Below are positions 48,222 through 60,300 of a DNA stretch of 64,000 nucleotides, one piece after another. This DNA comes from Liopterus haemorrhoidalis (Eukaryota > Arthropoda > Insecta > Coleoptera > Dytiscidae). The translations under genes were made by a program, and so were the position numbers. The DNA lies in assembly GCA_963971575.1 (NCBI GenBank), contig OZ020625.1, positions 27,813,753 through 27,877,752 on the forward strand, written 5' to 3'. The notes under the pieces are model-generated. The model did not search any database. It was not told the DNA's origin and saw only the letters and a program-made list of their open reading frames with translations. Within the stretch, counting starts at the first letter, position 1; each line of letters starts with the position of its first letter.

Positions 48222-51200
48222 GTATAGGCTATTTATTTATAAACGTTCAAACGGAACTAACTGGAATTTTAATTTTTATAAGTAATACGTAACTAATATA
48301 TCTGGTTACTTTGGTGACTGTGGTGTAAATAGACTTTTATTTAATCATGTGAACTTGTAAATCTGGCTTTTAAATTTTTGGTTAAGTGTCATTATATTGA
48401 GGTTATATTCACTCAAAAACTACATATCGTCGGCTGAAAATAATAGGGTTGTATGTCGAAGTGTATTACATTTGAGAAAACAAGCTTCAAAAATTTTGTC
48501 ATGAAAAAAACCAATATAAGGTTACAATACAAGGAAGAAATTTTTTTAATAACTATATATTGATATGTCATTAATGCATTAATTTGAAAAAAAAAATTGG
48601 ATAATACCATTTTAACAATTTGAAAAATGAACATACAACTTTGTGATTAAGAAAAACACGAAACTTAGTACCTCGTTACATACAGCTTTGTAGTTCAAAG
48701 TAATATCGGGGGGAAATTCAGTTAGGTAAAGCTTCAGTTTTTAGGTTTCTGAAAATTGTTAAAAAGGTACCAGAAAAAGTAAAAGAAATGTTAGTCACGT
48801 ATTAAATTTTTATTTGATTAAATAACACAAATTAAACAATATGCTTGCAAAATAATAACAAATTAAACATTAATCTTACAAAAAATTAAGATAAATTAAG
48901 ATAATTTGAACTGAAACTGAAACATTTGAAATAAAAAAATTTAAACGAAATAAATTTTTATTATTTTCTTGAGATTTACTTTCTTGGCAATATTGTTTCA
49001 TAATAAGATTTATCCATAGTAGGCATCCAATCCAGCATAGATTTTAAAGCGATTACCTTGTTTTCTGGTAACGGATTTTTATTTGTAGAAACCTTAATGT
49101 CTCTAAATATATTTAACAAGTCTTCAAGACCTTGTTTTATTCTTTTTAATATATTTTGTAACCCAGGTGCCCGAAAAAGATGTTTTATATTTAACATAAA
49201 AGATGTTGTATGTCAAACATACAACCATAAATTATGAATTAAAAAAAAAAAAAACAATTAAAATACAAGGGTGTAAACATACAACTATGTTTTGTAAGTT
49301 TTTTATTTTTTAAGACATACAACTATGGTTTTCTGTTTTTTTCTCCGACACCGGTAATGCTATCTTATGGAAATTATTGGAACAAGTAGGTTACGTGACA
49401 TACAACTCTATAGTATTGAAAAGTGCATTTTACAAAAAATGTCACATACAACCTTATTATTTTCAGCCGACGATATGTCACATACCAAACTGAAATATCA
49501 AAACTGTGATTAACATGTCAAATATTTTGAAAGTTGCCGTTTCGGATTTACCATCCTAAGATGCTATTATAAATATGCAACATAAAAAATGAAGTTTTCC
49601 TCTTAGTTACGTATTACAAAATGAGACATATTATACAGATTTTTTTTTGTTTGTTTCAGATGATTTTGTTAAATTGCAAACAGCTTTTTCAGAAGAAAAT
49701 TCTTTAGCAATAATTCACAATTTGCACATAGATCAGCTAAATGTGCCTTTTAAAGAAAATCAGCTTTTACTCATCGATTTATCTTGTGAAAATCATGAGA
49801 AAATACTTCTTACAGTAAGCATTTTTGGGATTTCGTGGGTATAACCAATAAACCGTCATGTGTCTGTCTGTATAATCCGTTCACGATGTTTCCACATTTG
49901 AGTACGCCATGATATTTTTTTAAAGTTGGTTATTAAATAAAACTAATCAACTACAGGCTATTCCAAATGTTTCGGCGGAACTAAATGGGATTTCTTTCTT
50001 TTAGGTTGTCACAAAAAGGGACCTTGCTTGGGTTATTTCATGTTTCACGTTTGGTATGTGAAAATGCAAAATTCCAACAGTGAAACGAATGACATTTATT
50101 AAAAATTTTGATACATTTTTACATATTTTGAAGACAAAAAAAATAATATAAATGGGAAATTTTTATTAAATACAAGGTGTCTCAAAAGAAATTTTATATT
50201 TAGTGGATCGATTAAAAAAAAAGTAAGCCGTATATAGAAAAAATGTTTATTAATTATTAAAATACACTTAAAATTACTTATGACGTCTCGGCAGGTGGAC
50301 TCAGGGATGGCTGCCATTTCGTGACGGATATTTTCTTTCAAATGCGCCAGTGAAGTCGGTTTATTGGCGTAAACTTTAGATTTAAGATAACCCCATAGGA
50401 AAAAGTCCATAGGGGTTAAATCTGGACTGCGTGGAGGCCAATTTATGTCACCTCTCCGGGAGATCAATTTGCCTGAGAATTAAGCCTCTGACTGGCATCT
50501 TGGGGCTTTAATTCTTGCACCAATTGAATTTTGTAGGGGTGCAGCTTTAGGTCTTTGTGCATAATGCGATTTAATGATGATCTATGCACATTTAAAGCAC
50601 TTGCGCGCTTCCGAATTGAAAGGTTCGGGTCGTCACGAACAGACTGATTAACATTCTCCACGTTTTCTACCGTTCTTGATGACCTAGGTCGCCCGGATTT
50701 TAATTTATCCAGCGTTGTACCAGTCTCTTCAAACTTTTTAACCCAATGTCGAATGAGAGGAATGCTTGGCGCATCATTTAAGTGGCGAAAACCTCGAATA
50801 ATGCAGAATTTTCTACGCGCTACAGTCGCCGAATCACCGTTTTTGTAAAACTCTCGCACGCATAACGCGCGGTCTACTCCCGAGAAAGGCTCCATAGCGA
50901 TTGAATTCCCAAGAGCCAGGCTACCGATTGACATAACCCCCGCGCCCCTCGGGTACGTTGCGTTCACGCAGTAAGCTAAATAAATATAAAATTTCTTTTG
51001 AGACAGCTTTATAACAAAAAATTAAAATGTAATGAAAAGGACATTTTATAATGATAATCAATTTATAAAGCTTAAACAAAACGACCAAAAGTCCGAATTA
51101 ATAGATAAAAGGTAGTAGATTTCAAAATCTAGTTCAACCTAAAGTATGATTTACAATATCTTAAAAATCTAGCTTCGCTTAAACATTTGGAAAGTCTCAT

Positions 51201-52982
51201 TTAATCGATAAAAATGACTGGTTTTCAAAATCTAGTTCCGCTTAAACAAAAAAAACAGGCTATACCAGTGGTTCCCAAACCTTTTCGATTCCCGGCGCCC
51301 TTAATGTATCAGGATTTTTCCGCGACGCTCCAAGTAAAAACATTGGTATAACTAACACAGTTGAAGGAATATTGGAATATATTTCGCGGCGCCCCTGTAG
51401 CCCAGATGTGGCGCCCCAGGGCGTGCCGTCGCACAGTTTGGGAATCGCTGGGCTATAGTATAAGTTCTCGAAAAATATTGAATCTTTCGTATAGTACAGT
51501 GGTACTCAACCTGGTCCCTACTGCCCACTAGTGGGCGGTAGGGGTTTTGTCCAATGCTGGCTACTTTCCGTTTTTTTAAAATTTAATTGACGTTTTAAAA
51601 ACATTAAAATGGAAAATTTTTAAAGTATTATTTAAAAAAGTTTCATAGCATTATTGAAAAACATTTTCATAAAGTTTTCATAAAATTCTTTACTGTTTAT
51701 AGTTAAATTTCTCAAAATATACAATTTTTATCGCCCGCACATAAGTTTAGTTGTTTTATAAAGATTTTTGCAGCTAAATTTTTAAAAAATATTGTGAGGC
51801 AAAAGAGTAATCAAACATCTAACAAATTTTCATTTTAGGCAAACACCAGTCAATTATTTAGGGGCAAATTTCGATGGTTAGTTTTACACGATATATCAAC
51901 AAATAATCAAAATGCTTTAGAAAGCAAAAGTAGTATAACCCAGTTTAATAATTTGGGTGTGTATTGGGACAGCAGAGTTGTACTAGCCCAAAAGACCTCA
52001 AAAAATGAATATACTTTAGACTATATATACAGGATTGGAATAAGGGCAGGTTTGACTTATCACAGATTAGCTTACTGGGAAAAGGAGAATGGTTTTTCAA
52101 GTTGGCAACAGAAAATTTTGTCTCGTCAAAGACAAAAATTAGGTGGATATACCTTAAGAACTAGTATGATAGTTACGGTCAATGATTCTTTGAACCATTT
52201 GGAAGATTACAGGTAACTTTGAGATGTTTTATCTTAATTTTTACAGACCGCCAACATATACAGTACCTAGACAAAATATTATAACCACTTATGATTTTTT
52301 AAAAATTCATTGTTTTACATTAAATCAACAAAATAGTAATACACCAATTTTATTTTTATTTTGTATTTTATTATTTCAAATTATTTTAGTAGATTTATAA
52401 AATGTTTTTAATATTTTGTGTTGCCCCCCTTTGCTTTTATTACTGCCGCAATTCTTCGAGACATACTCTCAATACATGCCGTATTACAATTTTCAATTTC
52501 TGGAGAGCCATGCCATACTTTTTTAATATTATCTATTAACTTGTTTATTAGTATTATTTAAATCGTAAACAAGTCTTTTCAGGAGGCTCATTTTCGATAG
52601 GATTGATATCCGGCGAATTACTTGGCCAGAACAAAATCGGTACTTTTTGTTCTTGCAAATCAGTCTCAGAATAAAAATACAGAGTTGAAGACGTTTAAAA
52701 TAGCTTATCTTTTAATAAATACACGATATGTTAAAGAAATTAATAAAGTAGCATATAATCATATGTCGGCATTTTTAATAAACAGTGGTTTTTGTAAGTG
52801 GTTATAATATTTTGTCTAGGTACTGTATAAGGGAGGTATTGTGATCATACCGATTTTAACATTTCGAGATTTCGATGGATCTCCACGAATTGAGGTCCCT
52901 ACATAACGTTTTGACTATTTTTAGCATTATGTCTGTCGGTCTGTCTGTCCGTCTGTTCGTCTGTCTGTCTGTCTGTCTGTTC

Positions 52983-53016
<34 letters not shown>

Positions 53017-54286
53017 GTACACGTGCAGAGCAAATTCGGCTAGAAGGATTTTTATGAAACTGCATTTTTAAGCTTTTGACATCAATGGCACGAGTTGATC
53101 AACTTTTGGTAAAAATCGGTTGACTAGAAATGGGAGTTTACTCGTGTCGATTTTAAGATTTTTACGAATATTTAGCTAATAACTTTTATTTGAGACGTTT
53201 TTTGATAAAACGAAAAATTTCGAAAAATTTTTGTAATATTTTTCGAAATAAAAGTCTAAATTTTTACTTGCCCGACCTTAATATATGCAAGGGGCAAGTA
53301 TTGTAATCGCGAAAATTTTCGATGTCGAGATTTTGAATGATGACCACGTTTCATGGTCCAGGGAATCCAAAAAACCTATTTTCGAAGTGCCGTCCGTATG
53401 TGTGTGTGTCTGTGTGTGTGTCTGTGTGTCTGTGTGTCTATGTGTGTGTGTCTGTGTGTCTGTGTGTCTGTATGTATACACGATAACTCAAAAACGGTTT
53501 AACTTAGAGAGTTTGTTCTGGTATTAAAAAATTCTCCTAATAAAAGGAAGAACGGGAAGAATAAAGGGAAGAACCCTATTATTTTTTATTAAAATCCAAA
53601 ACCGGAAACGGAAGTTATTAAACATTAAAATTTAAAAAAATTCGTAACTAGTGAACCAAGCCTTGGACAAAAAATTGTATAGGACATAATTTGATGTATT
53701 TTTGAAGATTTACCTAAACCTTTTTTTAAATTAAAACAAAAATGTTTTTTTTTTTATTATTATTTGATTTTTTTATGGGAGGGCAAGTCTAGCGGAGGTC
53801 TTCCTTCGCCACTGGTTTCATACTTATATGTAACGTTTCCATGGTCATGATAAATAATATCTCTGTTAGAAAATATTAGGCCAAGTTATTTCAACTCTGC
53901 TACTAGAATGTGTTTTATACAAGTACTTTATGATGGCGGTCGGTCGTGTGGTGGCCACAGTCGATTTTTTTTCTATTTTATTATTTTACCTTGCTAACAT
54001 CTTTCAATTTTGTTTTTAGACATGGTAATATTGATATTCAGCTTAAATTAAATCATATGCTTACTAGATATCTTTTTGAGTATATGAATGCTTCTATGGA
54101 AATATTATGGGACCGAGGTTGGGGAAAGTATATTGGAAACAACACTTGGACAGGTCTTATGGGGAGACTACACCGTAAAGAAGTAGATGTAGCAGGTAAA
54201 GCACAAGCACGAAAAATCGCATTTTTAGGGTTTTGTAGGTATGACCAAAAAACCCTTATACCGTCATTTTGTCGTCTGTATGTCTT

Positions 54287-54381
<95 letters not shown>

Positions 54382-57300
54382 TTCTGTCTGTTCGGTAAAA
54401 ATTGTAGCCAAACGGCTAAACCTAGAGAGTTGAAATTTGGCATGCTTATACAACTCTTTGACCCGCACATAGGAAAAATACTAAAACATCTAAAAAACAT
54501 ATCCCCCGAAAAATATAAACAAATATGTGCTCATCGAAAAAAAAAAAAATATTTTTTTATAATTCTGAGTAGAGTATCAAATGAAAGCCCTTTGTACGTG
54601 GATTAACGATCAAATTATTATTTTTGCAAAATTAATTATTTTGAAGCGATTTTTGCCAAAATTGTGCAAAAAAATTTGTGTCCCACACCCTGTAACCCAG
54701 ATGGTTTAAACTAAAAATCTGAAAAAATTCTAAGTAATGTACATTGGTGTGAACCGGAATAGTTCAACAGGAATTTTTGATCAGATTATGTTTTTGGAAA
54801 AAAACGCACTTTTTGTGTTATTTTGCTAATAATGTACACAAATTATAACTTTGCAACACGCTACACTAGAACGTGTATGCTGGTGTAGTGGTTTTTGACG
54901 CTGGCTTTTCACCCAAGTAACTCGATCCGAAAGGGATCGAACCCTGCGAAAAGAGACAATATTATTTTTTGTTTTTTTTATATTGTTTAAATTATTTTTT
55001 CAAAATTCTAGTTATATTTTGGCAAATGTTGCATTTAATTTTTAAAAGCGTAAATTTAATAACCAGTGGAAATTGTTTAAATTATAATTTAATTTTGTTT
55101 CAATGTACACGAAATCAGAGGGGTGGAACTTATAACAACCAATGGAAGTCATAGGCGCAATTTTTAAAATTCTTAATAAACCTTGCTATATAAAAAAAAT
55201 ACTGCACATATTTAGAAACCTAAATAATGGTATTAGGCGTTCGAATTAAAATTAACAAAAAAAATATTTTAGTATAAAATTTGTTTTGGCATCCCAAATA
55301 ATCATCATTTACTTACTAAATACCTGCAAAACCCTGAAATGTGTGAAAATTCACACTTCAGATCAATTTTTTGTTAAAATTTGGTATTTATGGTACATAA
55401 AGTACTATTAAATTTTATTATAAATATCGTTTATCTTTATATTGTGAATATACTTTAATTTTACGGTGTATAAACAATCTCTTTTAATATTAATTTTATG
55501 GCTATAATTTATAATTAACATAAAAAGTTCAAGGAGAGCCATATTTTTGGCATATTTTTTACATTCGTTATTCAAGGCGTTACATCATGGCTAATAAATA
55601 AAAATTTTCAGACCATTCATAATAAATTATGAAGAGGCATTGTACTTTTTATGTATTTTAATTAAGTCCAAGAAAACTAGTAAAGATAAATATTAAAATT
55701 ATATTTTATGAGTATGTCAATACATTGAAAATATTAACTGATTTTTTTAGCTGTTAAGGTTATTGACTTTTTTGAATAAACCGGTTAGAAATTTCAAAAT
55801 GGATATGCGTTTATTCTTATATTTGATATATTTAATACTTCTATATTGTTATACCATGTGTTCAAAAAGAAATTACATAAGGATTGGCTGTGGAAAAATA
55901 AAACAATGTGTATAGTCGGATTGCTGATAGGTGACTGTTACATGTATGTATCAAGTAGTGCATTCATATAATAATCTAGATACCATTTTCAGCGATTTTA
56001 AAAATGTTTTTTGTAATTTGTCTTAACTGTCAGTGTCTGTTAATAATATTAATTAATAGATCTTGCGGCCAATTATTAAATTCACAAACTTTAATTTTAA
56101 ATCTGCTGGAATAAACAACAAATTATAATCCAAAATTTACGTATGAGTATAAATTTTTCCTTATTTATAATTATTACCTTAAAATTAATAATTTTGTTTG
56201 TTTGAGTACTGCTGTAAATTTATTTTCGCGCTCTAATTAGTAAAGATATTTACGAATCATGCTGTTTCTTTCTAATGCTTTGTTTTTTATTCATATAATT
56301 TTGAAGGTTAGTTGTCAACTTGCGTCACTATACGTTACTATGGGTATGCAAATAATTATAATGATATAGACAGAGAAAGCATATAGTATTGTATATCGAT
56401 TCTTGTAGCAACGAACAGTCACATATCAGCAATCCGACTATACTGCAAGTTTTAACTGTCAATTAATTAACTGTCATCACTGTTGTTGTCATAAGTTTCT
56501 ATTGAATATTCAATTAAGCTATATTTTATTTTGTTTTTTTAGGGTTTTGTAGATATGACCAAAAAACCCTTATACCGTCATTTGTCGTCTGTCTCTCTGT
56601 CTCTCTGTCTCTCTGTCTGTCTGTCTGTTCGGTAAAAATTGTAGCCAAACGGCTTAACCTAGAGAGTTGAAATTTGGCATGCTTATACAACTCTTTGACC
56701 CGCACATAGGAAAAATACTAAAACATCTAAAAAACATATCCCCCTAAAAATATAAACAAATATGTGCTTATCGAAAAAAAAAATATTTTTTTATAATTCT
56801 GAGTTGGGTATCAAATGAAAGCCCTTGGTACGTGGATTAACGATTAAATTTTTATTTTTGCAAAATAAATTATTTTGAAGCGATTTTTGCCAAAATTGTG
56901 CAAACAAAAATTTTGTCCCACACCCTGTAGCCCAGATGGTTTAAACTAAAAATCTAAAAAAATTCTAAGTAATGTACATTGGTGTGAACCGGAATTTTTG
57001 ATCAGATTATATTTTTGGAAAAAAAACGCGTTTTTTGTGTTTTTTTGCTAATAAGTTATAACTTTGTAATACGCTACACTGGTCTAGTGGTTTTGATGCT
57101 GGCTCTTCACCCAAGTAACTCGATTGAAAGGGATCGAACCATGCGAGAAGAGACAACATTATTTTTTGTTTGTTTTTTTAAATTTTTATATTGTTTAAAT
57201 TATTTTTTCAAAATTCTAGTTATATTTTGTCAAATGTTGCATTTAATTTTTAAAAGTAAAAAAATATTTTAATACAAAATTTGTTTTGGCATCTCAAATA

Positions 57301-60300
57301 ATCATCATTCACTTACTAAATAATAATAATAATAATAATAATTTATTGATCCAGTAGATTACATACAAGTAATATAAGATAAGTCATTTTACAAATTGTC
57401 AATAATTAATATCACTAACATAGTCAAAATTTTAAAAATAAGATAGTAAATATAAATCATATAAAAATATAAATATATAGATAATAAATTACAATATTTA
57501 TGTTCGTCAATTTACAAATTAAATAAATAAATAATTAACAAAGTAAATAAATAAATAATTAACAAATTAAATAAGTCATTTCAATGCTTAAATAAATGTG
57601 TTTACTTATTGTTGCTGCATAAGATACTCATTTAGATTATAAAAACACTTACTGATTAAAAATTAAAAACTTACCTGCAAAACCCTGAAATGTGTGAAAA
57701 TTCACACTTCACATCATTTTTTTTTTTTTTTTGTATAAAACACAAAATGATCTGGTTATTTTCGTTACTTTTATAGTGTATTACTGACTTAAAATGCAAT
57801 TTTCAAAATCTTAATGAACCATGCTATATATAAAAATAAAAATACTGCACATATTTAGAAACCTAAATAATTGTATTAGGCATTCGAATTAAAATTAACA
57901 AAAAAAAAATATTTTAACATAAAATTTATTTTGGCATCTCAAATAATCATCACTCACGTACTAAATACCTGCGAAACCCTGAAATGTGTGAAAATTCACA
58001 CGTCACATCAATTTTTTGACTTTACACCTTCAAAATTAATAACATTAAGGCCCGGTTTTTCCACCTTCAGATAAAGTTCCAGGTAACTATCTGACAGATA
58101 AGGTTATTTGTAACTTCATCTGCTGAGTAAATGTCATCCCTTCTTTCTATACAAATGTATCTATCGGATAGTTATCTAACAGATAATGAGACTGACGTAT
58201 TGGATTCACTCGGCCCAATTCTGTAAGCAAGTTACTACAAAAAAGTTACAATAAAAGTTGCTAAATACAAGGTCAGTAACTTTTTTAGCAACTTTCACGA
58301 AATCCGTATTCTGTAAGAAAAAAGTTACTATGAAATTAGTAACTAGTTGCTAAAAAAGTTATTATGGATAACAACTAACAGAAAGCAGTTGCTACACTTA
58401 GTAACTTCAAAATAACTTGTTAAAATCGTGAAAAATCGCAATTTTTCTGTTTAATAATGAATTATTTCAAGCATTTTACAATGAAGGGCACATAGAGACT
58501 CTAATTATAGAAGTATTTTCATTTTATTTTCTGCATAGCACAAAATTCTTCGAGTTCTTTATTTCAATTTCTATATATTTTTTTTTTTTGTTTATTTACA
58601 TTTGTTTTATAATGGTATACAGTACAATATTTTTTAAATGTATTAACTACGACTGTCAATAGAAGCCGCGCACACAAGGGGGTGGTCGACGAGTTTAGAC
58701 CCCCTCCCCCAAGGATTTGAAAAATCAAATCTTATTTAATAAAAACTAAGCGATTGCAAATAAGATTCACATTTTTTATTATTAAAAATTAAATTATAAT
58801 CAAAATTAAATTAATATATAAACCCAGTCCTCTCCATAAAAACACAACAATACATTTGTATTATATTACAGATATTTTTTTGAAATGGACCCTTCCCAGA
58901 TCAATGTTTTAAGTGCGCGCCTGTTCAATGGCTATCCGAACTTCTTTAACTGTATTTCACGCAATTCATTTAAATTTGGACTATAACTTGCACCACCACA
59001 TAGAAAACAGTAACCACATAGCACATCACCACAGCACCACCACTCGTTCCTGCAATTATTTTTTAAACACTCGTATCACCGACCATGACCGGGTTATTTG
59101 CCAGGAAATTTAACAGAATTTCCATCTGTTTGCAATTCTTTTTCTGATTTTGTTTATAAAACATTTTTCGTTTAACCTCAGAAACTCACAACATAGCTGT
59201 CAAACTCAATTAAAAACGAATACCTCGCCTGCGCAGAACGTAATCTGCTTCTAGCTTCACGGTTCTTTGTAGCAACGTTACTAAATATAACTTGTTATAA
59301 GAGCGTTGCTTGTGCTTATGCTTGGAGAATACCAATTGTTTGGCGATTGATAAGAAAGTTACTATAAAAGTTATTTCGTAGCAACGTTACTCAGTAGCAA
59401 CTAACCTAGTAACTTTTTACAGAATCGGGCCGAATGACTGGTATTGACATTTATTCAGCAGATGAAGTTATAAATAACCTTATCTGTCAGATAGTTACCT
59501 GGAACTTTATCTGAAGGTGGAAAAACCGGGCTTTATTAGTTGTGATTATAGGAAAATATATATTTTTTATTTTTAGGTAGTGCTCTTTTTTGTGTAAACG
59601 AACGTATGGCAGTCTACGAGTGTATAGCGATGACAACGCCAGCAAAGGGATTTTTCTTATTTCGTCAGCCACCTCTTTCTTATGTGGCGAATATCTTCAC
59701 ATTGCCTTTCGAAACAGATCTTTGGCTGACTAACTTGAGCTTTCTTCTCGTCTGTTCACTTCTTCTTTATTTCGTAGTCCTCTGGGAATGGTACGAAATA
59801 AATAAAAAGGAGATATTTCCAGACTATGACATGATAAGCAAAAATTTTTGGGATTCTGTTATGTTTACTATAGGTAATATAAGTTTGAAGAATTTTAGAA
59901 GTAGTACAGGAAATGAAGCTCAAAAAATGACAAAACTTCGCAATTTTTTCGTCCAGCATCGATTTGGATAAAAATTTGGAATTAGGCTCATTTCACACTC
60001 TAGTTTATTTTCTACATTGTGCCGTTGTACGCTTTTTGTTTTTTAAGGGTGAAAACTACCCCTAATTGTAAAAAATTATAAAATAACATTTTTAACCTTA
60101 ATATGGGTAAAATTTGGTTTGGATTAGCTAAATATGGATCGTTTTATGCTTTAGAATACAATTTCATAATGTTTCAACCCTTAAAAATCAACCCCTGTTG
60201 GATTAAAAAATGATTTCATCTTGCATCGATTTGCACCAAAATTTGAAATTAGGTTCGTCTCACCCTCTACTTCAAATTTTATATCATGCTCATGGGCACT

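Noticed and set aside
53946..54606. Long frames through the GTCT microsatellites (poly LSVC or TDRQ), also at 2530, 25636, 32145, 45166 and 52856
   Set aside because: They are translations of tetranucleotide repeats inside F1/F2 elements; the frame at 53946 merely contains gene C exon 4 followed by unspliced intron.
58913..59113. His-rich 66-codon frame
   Set aside because: Inside a non-coding TIR element; no family resemblance or splice context.
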